From contig QQUF01000046.1 in the NCBI GenBank assembly GCA_008501735.1, forward strand, positions 1 through 19,714: DNA of 19,714 nt, read 5' to 3'. The notes beneath the pieces are model-generated. The model saw only the letters and a program-made list of their open reading frames with translations. It made no database searches and had not been told where the DNA came from. Each line of letters begins with the position of its first letter. Position 1 is the stretch's first letter. A program made the translations under genes and the position numbers. This DNA is from Calditrichota bacterium. GTDB lineage: Bacteria > CLD3. This document shows positions 7,120 to 14,395 of the stretch, piece by piece.

Positions 7120-8604
7120 CTATTTGAGTAAAATCATTTTGTTAGTTTGTGTGAAAGTTCCGGCTGAAATTTTGTAGAAGTAAGTTCCGCTTGAAACTTG
7201 GTTTCCAAAACTGTCAGTTCCGTCCCAGTTTGTAGAGTGTGAACCCTTGCTAAGATTTTCATTCACAAGTTCTTTCACGAGTTCACCTTTGAGGTTGTAA
7301 ACTTCGAGTTTTACGTCTTGAGTTTTTGCAATTTGGAAATTGATTTGTGTGTTTGGGTTAAAAGGATTTGGGAAGTTCTGTGCTAAAACGTAATCAAGTT
7401 TCGTTTGTGCAATTTCTTCGTTTAGTGTGAATTTTACTGTTTGTGCTTGAGCAACGTGCTTAGTTTCAAAACCATTTGTTTCGACATCAGAAATGTAGTA
7501 AGTGTAAGCTTCATTATTTTTAAGTTCAGAATTGTCAGTGAAAGTGTAGTTGTTTGAAACTGTTGAATTTAATGCACCGAGAAGTTCAGAGTTGCCTTTG
7601 TAAGAAGCGATTTGAGTGTAGAAACTATTGCCCATTTTTCTGTAAACATTGAAACCTTCGTTTTCTTTTTCAGAAGCAGTTGTCCAATTGAGTAGGATAG
7701 AATTTTCGATTTGACGAGCTGTGAAAGAATCAAGTTCAATTGCAAGAGGTGAATCATCAACGCCTAAATCTAATCCATTTGGAAAATTTAACCCTGTAAC
7801 AAGGTCTTCAACACTTGAGCCATCTAAATTAGAACGTTGAATTTTATCCGTTCCGGCATCAGACCAATACATTTTTGAATTTGCAACATCTAATGTAATC
7901 CCTCTTGGTGTATTTAAACCAGAGGTTACAAGGTCTTCAATACTTGAACCATCTAAATTTGAGCGTTGAATTTTATCTGTTCCATTATCAACCCAGTAAA
8001 TTTTAGAATTTGTTAAATCAATTGTCATTCCCCAAGGGTCGTTTAAACCTGTAACAATATCTTCAACACTTGAACCATCTAAATTTGCTCGTTGGATTTT
8101 ATTTGTTCCGGTATCATTCCAATACATTTTTGAATTTGTAACATCGATTGCTATTCCATAAGGAATACCTAATCCAGTAACAAGGTCTTCAACACTTGAA
8201 CCGTCTAAGTTTGCTCGTTGGACTTTTTTGGTAGAAAAATCAACCCAGTACATTTTAGAGTTTGTAATATCTAATGCTAATCCACAAACAAAGATTATTC
8301 CGTTTGAAGCATTTGTAACAAGGTCTTCTACATTTGAACCGTCTAAATCTGCACGTTGGATTTTTCTATTTCCTGCATCTGTCCAATACATTTTAGAATT
8401 TGTAGGATCTACAACCATTCCATAAGGAATACTTAAACCGGTTGTAACAAGGTCTTCCACATTTGAACCGTCTAAATCGGAACGTTGAATTTTATCTGTT
8501 CCTTCATCAACCCAATAAATTTTTTCTGCAAATGAGTTTGAAACTAAAGTTAAACCTAAGCTAAGTGCTAAAGTTGGTACGAGCGTTTTTGTAGAGATTT
8601 TCAT
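7120..8604 (-). CDS. Exported six-repeat YWTD propeller protein with T9SS sorting tail
   Basis: 494 residues. I chose the ATG at 8604 because it follows AGAGGA (8613-8618) by 8 bases and begins a proper signal peptide, MKISTKTLVPTLALSLGL, cleaved near NSFA. An in-frame ATG at 8688 would add 28 residues unlike a leader. Six YWTD repeats (residues ~28-280; KIYWVDEGTDKIQRSDLDGS and variants) match a closed six-bladed propeller. A fibronectin-III-like segment (LNWTTASEKENEGFNVYRK) and a T9SS type A tail (LAQNFPNPFNPNT to MILLK) follow. Bases near the 3' end are almost identical to those of the 7015-5159 gene. It is first of a likely two-gene run, behind a sigma-54-like promoter at 8816-8832 and a small ORF. 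A secreted sensor or adhesin is plausible. No catalytic motif is visible. Confidence 0.93.
   Translation of the reverse strand: MKISTKTLVPTLALSLGLTLVSNSFAEKIYWVDEGTDKIQRSDLDGSNVEDLVTTGLSIPYGMVVDPTNSKMYWTDAGNRKIQRADLDGSNVEDLVTNASNGIIFVCGLALDITNSKMYWVDFSTKKVQRANLDGSSVEDLVTGLGIPYGIAIDVTNSKMYWNDTGTNKIQRANLDGSSVEDIVTGLNDPWGMTIDLTNSKIYWVDNGTDKIQRSNLDGSSIEDLVTSGLNTPRGITLDVANSKMYWSDAGTDKIQRSNLDGSSVEDLVTGLNFPNGLDLGVDDSPLAIELDSFTARQIENSILLNWTTASEKENEGFNVYRKMGNSFYTQIASYKGNSELLGALNSTVSNNYTFTDNSELKNNEAYTYYISDVETNGFETKHVAQAQTVKFTLNEEIAQTKLDYVLAQNFPNPFNPNTQINFQIAKTQDVKLEVYNLKGELVKELVNENLSKGSHSTNWDGTDSFGNQVSSGTYFYKISAGTFTQTNKMILLK
7770..8523 (-). repeat. Tandem ~126-138-base coding repeats (YWTD blades)
   Basis: Six direct repeats encode the YWTD blades of the 8604-7120 protein, recognisable by recurring codings for YW, IQRxxLDGSS and VEDLVTGL. 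They are more diverged from one another than the four units of the 4602-3391 gene. Confidence 0.8.
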
Positions 8605-8630
8605 TTTTTTAATCCTCTGTCTTATTAAAA

Positions 8631-8777
8631 TTATTGATTTAAAATTATTTGTTCTAAAATGATTTGTATGAAAAGAACCAAAACACAACCAAGAAGAGTC
8701 TTTAGGGTTGTCCTAACTAATTCTATCTTTTTTGGTATTAAAGATTCGTCTTTATAAGTTTTGCTTGGGTTTTTCAT
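8631..8777 (-). CDS. Possible 48-residue membrane peptide
   Basis: A short ORF with a charged N-terminal half (MKNPSKTYKDESLIPKKIEL) and a hydrophobic C-terminal helix (LLGCVLVLFIQIILEQIIL). TAGGA lies 11 bases upstream of its ATG. It is the first start codon after the sigma-54-like promoter, about 29 bases from the expected transcript start, and it ends 26 bases before the 8604 start, so it could be a small membrane protein or a leader peptide of the exported-protein gene. I recognise no family. It may also be chance in AT-rich leader sequence. Confidence 0.4.
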   Translation of the reverse strand: MKNPSKTYKDESLIPKKIELVRTTLKTLLGCVLVLFIQIILEQIILNQ

Positions 8778-8815
8778 TTTTTAAGTTTTCCTATTTTGTT
8801 TCTGCTCTTTGAACT

Positions 8816-8832
8816 AACAAGCTCTGTGCCAA
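8816..8832 (-). promoter_or_regulatory. Sigma-54-like promoter
   Basis: Minus strand TTGGCAC-AGAGC-TTGTT fits the -24/-12 consensus TGGCAC-N5-TTGC, with the invariant GG and correct spacing. The final C of -12 is T. A very similar element (TTGGCAT-AAAGC-TTGA) precedes the 15880-14396 gene. Adjacent genes encode sigma-54 activator domains, which supports the reading. The expected transcript start is near 8806, just before the small ORF. Confidence 0.55.
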
Positions 8833-8885
8833 AATCATAAACCCCTTAAAAACAACACTTTGTGAGATTTGTGACTTCCCAATAA

Positions 8886-8904
8886 AATAGTCGTTTTGAC
8901 TATT
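8886..8904. promoter_or_regulatory. Inverted-repeat site AATAGTC-N5-GACTATT
   Basis: A 19-base site with perfect 7-base arms around GTTTT. It is one of several copies of the TAGTCATTTTGACTA motif between 8886 and 9096, and is the closest copy to the sigma-54-like promoter, starting 54 bases upstream of it. It is a candidate activator or operator site. Confidence 0.5.
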
Positions 8905-8956
8905 AATTTCAGACAGTAGATTTTTAAGTAATTGTAATTACAAGGCTTAGTAGAAT

Positions 8957-8994
8957 AATAGTCATTTTGACTATTGTGGCTATAATGACTATTA
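8957..8994. promoter_or_regulatory. Nested inverted-repeat sites (AATAGTCATT ... AATGACTATT)
   Basis: The outer arms AATAGTCATT (8957-8966) and AATGACTATT (8985-8994) are perfect 10-base inverted repeats. Inside, AATAGTCATTTTGACTATT (8957-8975) is itself an inverted repeat. Position for position, the block resembles the next one at 9043-9083, so the array looks like a duplicated ~41-base unit. Confidence 0.5.
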
Positions 8995-9042
8995 AAATTT
9001 GATATAGAGTTGTAAGTATTTGTATTTATTAGAAATAATAAA

Positions 9043-9096
9043 AATAGTCATTTTGGCTTTTTGGGTTACAGTGACTCTTTAAGTCAAAATGACTAC
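9043..9096. promoter_or_regulatory. Inverted pair TAGTCATTTTG ... CAAAATGACTA
   Basis: Perfect 11-base arms at 9045-9055 and 9085-9095 are separated by 29 bases. A further TGACT half-site lies between them at 9072. Together with 8886-8904 and 8957-8994 this makes at least five copies of the same half-site upstream of the promoter, a pattern expected for cooperative binding of an activator (inference). Confidence 0.5.
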
Positions 9097-9140
9097 TTCC
9101 TAATTTTGGGTAAAATTTGAATGTGTTTGGTGAGATTATA

Positions 9141-9176
9141 GATAAAGTGAGTTTGTGGAATAAAAGTTACTTTATC
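9141..9176. repeat. Inverted repeat GATAAAGT ... ACTTTATC
   Basis: Perfect 8-base arms at 9141-9148 and 9169-9176 with a 20-base spacer, just beyond the terminator of the regulator gene. It could be a secondary 3' hairpin or a protein site. Nothing further supports a role. Confidence 0.35.
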
Positions 9177-9187
9177 GTTTGAAAGGA

Positions 9188-9213
9188 AGAAAAAGACACA
9201 CGAATGTGCATCT
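9188..9213 (-). terminator. Rho-independent terminator of the 1682-residue regulator gene
   Basis: On the minus strand AGATGCAC, loop ATTC and GTGTGTCT form an 8-base stem with two G-U pairs, followed by TTTTTCTTCC. It starts 17 bases after the stop codon of the 14279-9231 gene and isolates that gene from the downstream regulatory stretch. Confidence 0.75.
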
Positions 9214-9230
9214 TTTAAAATAAATTAATT

Positions 9231-12200
9231 TTAACTATTTTTGAGGCTTGAAACATCAATGTCGTGTTTCTTCAAAAGTCTATCTAATCTTTTGTTGTTT
9301 ACTCCAAGTTCTTGAAATGTGTTTTTTAAATGAAAATTGTTTTTCTTTAATGCTTTCAGAACTAAATGCTTTTCTAAAATCCCAATCTTTTCATTTAAAT
9401 CAAAATCTCCTGAAAGTTTTTCTTCCAATTCACTTCTTTGAAGATTTTCATTGGATTGTGAAGGTTTAATTTCTTGTGGATTTTCAAGGGTATTGATGTT
9501 TAAATCTCTTAAAGAAATTAAAGTTTCTGATTTCGTTTTGACAAAACAAAGTGCAACGAGGTTTTCAAGTTCACGAACATTTCCTTCCCAACTTTGAGCA
9601 AGTAAAATGTTAATCGAGTCTTGTGTAAAGCCTTTTAATTTCTTTCCTGTTTCTTTGTTGAATTTTCTCAAAAAGTGGTAACAAAGTGGAATTATGTCTT
9701 CGCTTCGTTCTCTCAAAGGTGGAATTTCAATTTTCAGAAATGCTATTCTATAAAAAAGGTCTTTCCTAAAGTTCCCTTTCTTTACTTCTTCTTCCAAGTT
9801 TTTATGAGTTGCAATGACAATGCGTGATTTAATTTTTGTCGGTTTTTCTGCTCCAACTTTCCAAACTTCATTCTCCTGAATTACTCTAAGCAACTTTGCT
9901 TGAATGTCCAAAGAAAGTTCAGCGATTTCATCAAGGAAAAGAGTTCCTTTGTTCGCAAGTTCAAACTTTCCTTTTTTATCAGTTGTTGCTCCGCTGAAAG
10001 AACCTTTTGTGTGTCCGAACAACTCACTTTCTGCTAAGTCTTTTGGAATTGCAGAACAATTGATTGCAATAAATGGCTCATTTCTTCTTAGGCTTAATTT
10101 GTGCAAAGAATTTGCAACAAGTTCTTTTCCTGTTCCTGTTTCTCCGTGAATGTAAACTGTGAAGTTTACTTTTGCTGCTTCTTCAATTTCTGAATAAACT
10201 TTTTGCATTTCAGGACTATTTCCAACAAAGATTCCGAGTTTGTTAATCTCGGATTCTATTTTCATTTTGATAGCTTCGTTTTGCCTTTGGAGAACAGGAG
10301 ATAAAATGTTAGCAATCGATTTTACTTTTTCTAAATCCGAATTTTCAAAAAATCCTTTTTCAATTTTCAATCTGTCAAGGTAAAGTGCTCCGATAACTTT
10401 GTTTTTTACTTTGAGCGGAACTGCGATTACTGAAAGAAATATTTTACCGATAACACTCTGATTTTCTTTTAACTCAGGAATTTCAAGAACATTTTTTAGT
10501 AAAGTTGGTTTGTCTTCTTCAATTGCTTTTTTAAGAACTGTTGTGGAAAATTCAATCTCTTCATCTTTCAAATTTGAAGAAATCGCAATTGGTTCAAAAC
10601 CTTTTTCATTTTTTAAAATGATTTGGCAACTGCCCGAATTTGTTTCTTTCAATAGAAACTTAAGAAGCTCATCAAAAACAGTTTCAGGAGTCAACCAATT
10701 TGTCAAAGATGAAATTAATTCAGGATAGATTTCATTAGTTTTGAATTCAATTTCCTCAAGAAAATCAATTTTCTTTTTAATAAAAAATAATTCTTTGGTT
10801 TTGAATTCATTTTTAAAAAAGTCCAGAGTTTCCAACTTTAGTTTTTGAAAATTGATTTTCTTTTCAAGGAGATAGGGAGGCTTCTTTTCTTCAAATAATT
10901 TGCAAAGTTCAAAGGCAATTTCATACTTTGGTTCTGAAGAATCAGTTAGTCTTTTTAATTCTAAAAGATTATTAATAGCTTCGTTTTTGTTGCCTAACTC
11001 AAAGTCGATTAACTCTTTCTGAATTTTTACTTTTGTTTTAAGAATGTTAGATTCAAAATCCTTACCCAAATATTCAAACGCTTTTTGACAAAGTTTTTCT
11101 GCTTTATGAATGTCTTTTTTTGCAAAGCAAGACTTTGAAAGTAGGTAATGAGCAAAGCAAATATTTTCAAAGTCATTAACCTTTTCTAATAAAGGAAATG
11201 ATTTTTCATAGAAATCATTAGCTTCTTTATACCTTTTAGTTTCGTATAAAAGTTCACCATAATTAATATAAAGTTGACTTAAATATTGTTCTGAATTAAT
11301 TTTTGTACATATTTGAATTTGCTTTTTGATAATTGATTCACTTTCCTCAAAATCACCTATTAGAAAATATACTTTTGCCAACTCATTTAAAATCCAAGGA
11401 TAGGCTAATAAATTTAATTCTGATAGTTTGGAACTTGCTTGTATAAAGTATTTTTTAGCATCTTTTAATTTTCTCTCTCTTAGATTTATTCGCCCTAAAA
11501 ATCCTAAAGATTGAATAACTCCTGGATTAAATCCAAATTCTTCAGATTTTTCAAAACACAAATTAAACTGATTTTTTGCTTTTTCATATTTATGGAATTT
11601 CTCATAATTACTACCCATATGAAAATGGTAGGAAATTATACTTGTAATATCTCCGTATTCTTCCAAAAGCTGGAAACTACTTTTGTATAAAGTTTCTGCT
11701 TTTTCATATTCTTGTTTTTGAGATGCTATTTTCCCTTCTTGAAAAATGACAGTACCTAAAATATTTTTTGAATTAGTTTTTTTTCCTATTTCTTTAGCCT
11801 TCATCAAAAATATTTTTGCCTTTTCATTTTCATTTAAAAAGGAATATAGAAAACTAATTCTTATGTAAGTTCTTCCTACTTCAACTAAATTGTCAATTTT
11901 TTCAAATACTTCTTTTGCCTGAAAGTAAATTTTAAAAGCCTCATCGTATTCTCTTTGAACCCGTTTTAATTCCCCAATTCCAATTAAACTTGATGCTTTT
12001 ACCGAACTGTTTTCCTTAGCTTTTTCACTTGCTTTTGTAAAATATTGTTCTGATTTTTTTACTTCGTTTATACCAAAGAATATTCTTCCTAATTTTAAAT
12101 AAGTATTCGATTGAAGTTCTTCATCATTTGAATTTTCAATAAAATCTAAGATTTTTAACAAATACCGAATCGAAATATTAAAAATTTGTTGTTGCTCATA

Positions 12201-14279
12201 AATGTCGGCTAATTTAAGTCCATAATGAATTGACTTTTCTTGGTTTGATGCCTGTAAGAAATGTTCGAGTAATTCAGCCAGAATTTCACTTTCAGGATAA
12301 TTCGCTTCAAGGTAATTCCCGATTTCTGAATGATAAGTTTTAAAAACCTTTTGGTTAATTCCTTGTGAAATCCCTTCTCTAAATGATTCGTTCTCGAATT
12401 CAAAAATTCCCTCTTTATTTCTAATTAAAATTCCTTGAAGTTTTTGATTACTAAATTCTTCCTCAACTTTATTCTCGTTTAATAGCAAAATCTCCGCAAC
12501 AATTTTGCTATTAAAATACTTACCGAGTAAAGACCCAACTTCAAGAAGTTTCAACAAATTTTTATCAAATAATTTAAATCGTTCATTTACGACACTCTGA
12601 ATGGATTTGGGAAGTTTTAAGTCCCCAAAGTTTTCAGTGTTTAAATCCCAAACGCCTTTATCTTTTTTTAGTTTTTGGGTTTCAAATAGATGAAACATTA
12701 TTTCCTGAATTAAAAATACATTTCCACTTGTTCGTCTCAAAATTTCTTCACAAAAACTTGTGTTAACAGGCTCAGATTTTCCAAACATTTTCGTTAAGTA
12801 AGTTTTTACTTCTCCAAGTGAGAAATTATTAAGTTCTATTAAAAAAGTGTTTCCAAGCTCACTTTTAAAGGTTTCTAAATTATTATCGTCTTTAGTTACT
12901 GTTCCGATTAATAAAATTGAGTTGTTAGAAAGGCTCTTCGTTAGGTATTGTAAAAATTTTAGACTTTGTTTATCTATCCATTGCAAATCGTCAAAAAAGA
13001 AAACAAAAGTTTGGTTTTTCATTTGAATATTTTTGATAAGGGTTACAAAAGATTCAAAAACTTTTTCTTCTGAATCAATTCCTTTCATAATCTTTAATTC
13101 GTCTAAAAATTCAAAACATTTATTTCTTTCAAGAATTGGCAAAATAGCCGCCAAATGTCTTCCTAATGTTCCAATTTTTTCAGCTTGTTCTTTTGCTGAA
13201 AGGTTTCCAATTTGCTCTAAACATTGAGTTAGAATTAGTTGAAGAGGTTCAAAAATTTTTCCATCTTTTTTACAAGTCGTTTCAAAAATTAATTCTGAAT
13301 TTTGAGTTAAACCTAATTTGAATTCCTTCCACAATTTTGTTTTTCCAACTCCTTGTTCTCCACTCAACAAGACTGTTTTTAGTTTGCCATTTGAGACTTC
13401 AGAATAGATTTTGTTCAATTCTAAAAATTCTTTCCTTCTTCCCACAAAATCGGGAGTAAGGAGAAAATCTCCAAAGGTTTCTAAGTTTTCAACTTTTCCT
13501 TCTTTTAAAAAAGTGTTTAAGATTTTTGAAACTTCTTGAGCTGATTGAAACCTGTCTTTTGGGTCTTTTTTAAGAAGTTTAGAAATTACGGTGTTCAAAA
13601 CTTCGGGTAAATCGGGAACGAATTGTCTTGGGGAAATCAGAGGAGTTCTAATGTGTGCAAGTGCAATTTCAGCGAGAGAGTTTCCGTCAAAAGGAACTCT
13701 GCCACAAACTAATTGGTAAAAAAGAACACCAAGTGAATAAAGATCGCTTTTATAATCAACTTTTGTTGCACTTTGGCATTGTTCGGGAGAAGAATATTTT
13801 GCTGTTCCAAGAAAAGCTCCCGAAGCTGTTAGAGTAGAAGAATCATCAATTTTTACTAAGTCAAAGTCTGTAATTTTGATTTGACCTTCTTTTGTTTCGA
13901 GAATGTTTGCAGGTTTCAAATCCCTGTGAACGATTCCTTTTGAATGTAGAGCTTCAAGTCCATTTGCAATTTGAATTATTTTTGAGATTTTTTCTTGTAG
14001 AGAGGTAAGATTTTGCGTCTCTACAACAGAATCCACAAATTCCATAATAAAACCGATTTGGTCTTTTTCTTCGTACCACTCAATCATTTTTACACAATTT
14101 GGGTGCGAGACTTTTTGTGCAGTCTCAAAACCACGTTTGATTCTTTTAATTTCTTTTGGAGTTTTGTAATTCTCGTGAATGAGTTTTAGTGCGTAGAATT
14201 CACCGTTAGTGGATTTTTGAACTTTGTAAACGGTACCAAAAGTTCCAGATGCAATTTTGGAAATTATAGAATATGTCAT
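9231..14279 (-). CDS. Giant one-protein regulator: Ser/Thr kinase - STAND ATPase - TPR - GAF - sigma-54 AAA+ - HTH
   Basis: 1682 residues, complete. Kinase at 1-~260: SGTFGTVYKV, K32, HRDLKPAN (D120), DFD at 138-140 instead of DFG, SSPEQ. STAND-like ATPase: Walker A GEQGVGKT at 307-314, Walker B FFFDDLQW near 428. TPR helical repeats run from about 660 to 1110, and a GAF domain from about 1185 to 1330 (ends VIGALYLDR...FFENSDLEKV). Sigma-54 interaction AAA+: Walker A GETGTGKE near 1380, GSFSGA near 1430 where the family has GAFTGA, Walker B TLFLDEIAEL, then LREREDI-like PPLRERSEDI. A C-terminal Fis-type HTH (VLKALKKNNFHLKNTFQELG to LLKKHDI) closes it. I infer a cytoplasmic activator in which phosphorylation, nucleotide and ligand inputs control sigma-54 transcription. 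AAGAGA precedes the ATG. It follows the 15880-14396 propeller gene by 116 bases across a terminator. Confidence 0.95.
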   Translation of the reverse strand: MTYSIISKIASGTFGTVYKVQKSTNGEFYALKLIHENYKTPKEIKRIKRGFETAQKVSHPNCVKMIEWYEEKDQIGFIMEFVDSVVETQNLTSLQEKISKIIQIANGLEALHSKGIVHRDLKPANILETKEGQIKITDFDLVKIDDSSTLTASGAFLGTAKYSSPEQCQSATKVDYKSDLYSLGVLFYQLVCGRVPFDGNSLAEIALAHIRTPLISPRQFVPDLPEVLNTVISKLLKKDPKDRFQSAQEVSKILNTFLKEGKVENLETFGDFLLTPDFVGRRKEFLELNKIYSEVSNGKLKTVLLSGEQGVGKTKLWKEFKLGLTQNSELIFETTCKKDGKIFEPLQLILTQCLEQIGNLSAKEQAEKIGTLGRHLAAILPILERNKCFEFLDELKIMKGIDSEEKVFESFVTLIKNIQMKNQTFVFFFDDLQWIDKQSLKFLQYLTKSLSNNSILLIGTVTKDDNNLETFKSELGNTFLIELNNFSLGEVKTYLTKMFGKSEPVNTSFCEEILRRTSGNVFLIQEIMFHLFETQKLKKDKGVWDLNTENFGDLKLPKSIQSVVNERFKLFDKNLLKLLEVGSLLGKYFNSKIVAEILLLNENKVEEEFSNQKLQGILIRNKEGIFEFENESFREGISQGINQKVFKTYHSEIGNYLEANYPESEILAELLEHFLQASNQEKSIHYGLKLADIYEQQQIFNISIRYLLKILDFIENSNDEELQSNTYLKLGRIFFGINEVKKSEQYFTKASEKAKENSSVKASSLIGIGELKRVQREYDEAFKIYFQAKEVFEKIDNLVEVGRTYIRISFLYSFLNENEKAKIFLMKAKEIGKKTNSKNILGTVIFQEGKIASQKQEYEKAETLYKSSFQLLEEYGDITSIISYHFHMGSNYEKFHKYEKAKNQFNLCFEKSEEFGFNPGVIQSLGFLGRINLRERKLKDAKKYFIQASSKLSELNLLAYPWILNELAKVYFLIGDFEESESIIKKQIQICTKINSEQYLSQLYINYGELLYETKRYKEANDFYEKSFPLLEKVNDFENICFAHYLLSKSCFAKKDIHKAEKLCQKAFEYLGKDFESNILKTKVKIQKELIDFELGNKNEAINNLLELKRLTDSSEPKYEIAFELCKLFEEKKPPYLLEKKINFQKLKLETLDFFKNEFKTKELFFIKKKIDFLEEIEFKTNEIYPELISSLTNWLTPETVFDELLKFLLKETNSGSCQIILKNEKGFEPIAISSNLKDEEIEFSTTVLKKAIEEDKPTLLKNVLEIPELKENQSVIGKIFLSVIAVPLKVKNKVIGALYLDRLKIEKGFFENSDLEKVKSIANILSPVLQRQNEAIKMKIESEINKLGIFVGNSPEMQKVYSEIEEAAKVNFTVYIHGETGTGKELVANSLHKLSLRRNEPFIAINCSAIPKDLAESELFGHTKGSFSGATTDKKGKFELANKGTLFLDEIAELSLDIQAKLLRVIQENEVWKVGAEKPTKIKSRIVIATHKNLEEEVKKGNFRKDLFYRIAFLKIEIPPLRERSEDIIPLCYHFLRKFNKETGKKLKGFTQDSINILLAQSWEGNVRELENLVALCFVKTKSETLISLRDLNINTLENPQEIKPSQSNENLQRSELEEKLSGDFDLNEKIGILEKHLVLKALKKNNFHLKNTFQELGVNNKRLDRLLKKHDIDVSSLKNS
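13997..14024 (-). repeat. Palindromic REP/MITE-like unit inside kinase coding sequence (paralogous copy)
   Basis: The ends GTAGAGA and TCTCTAC, and most of the core, match the unit at 2864-2891, with two mismatches in one arm (GTAGAGAGGTAA). It lies at the same codon position and encodes VETQNLTSL (about residues 86-94), in the loop after the kinase hinge. Arm mismatches suggest it is now drifting as ordinary coding sequence. Confidence 0.8.
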
Positions 14280-14341
14280 AAAAAATCTCTTACTTATTGT
14301 TACATCGAAAACTTAAAACAGAAACTTTATTTTCACAAAAC

Positions 14342-14378
14342 AAAAAAAGCCTGGCAAAATTAATTGTCAGACTTTTTT
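14342..14378 (-). terminator. Rho-independent terminator of the six-repeat propeller gene
   Basis: On the minus strand AGTCTGACAA, loop and TTTGCCAGGCT form a ~10-base stem with one mismatch, followed by seven T. It lies 17 bases after the stop at 14396. The sequence beyond it (about 14312-14341) also resembles 3301-3337, showing that the whole propeller-to-kinase spacer was duplicated with the genes. Confidence 0.82.
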
Positions 14379-14395
14379 GAAAGAGAGTAAGAAAT

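Larger units (their letters stand above)
8778..9230. other. Regulatory intergenic stretch without a large gene
   Basis: Between the stop of the giant regulator (9231) and the small ORF there are about 450 bases with no substantial ORF. They contain a terminator (9188-9213), an 8-base inverted repeat (9141-9176), an array of TAGTCATTTTGACTA-type sites (8886-9096), a 14-base palindrome GTAATTGTAATTAC (8928-8941) and a sigma-54-like promoter (8816-8832). The arrangement reads as an enhancer and promoter region for the downstream exported-protein genes. Confidence 0.65.

Noticed and set aside
8605-8688. Upstream in-frame ATG at 8688 as start of the six-repeat propeller gene.
   Set aside because: The extra 28 residues do not look like a leader, while the ATG at 8604 has AGAGGA at good spacing and begins a typical signal peptide. 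The 8688 stretch also overlaps a better-supported small ORF.
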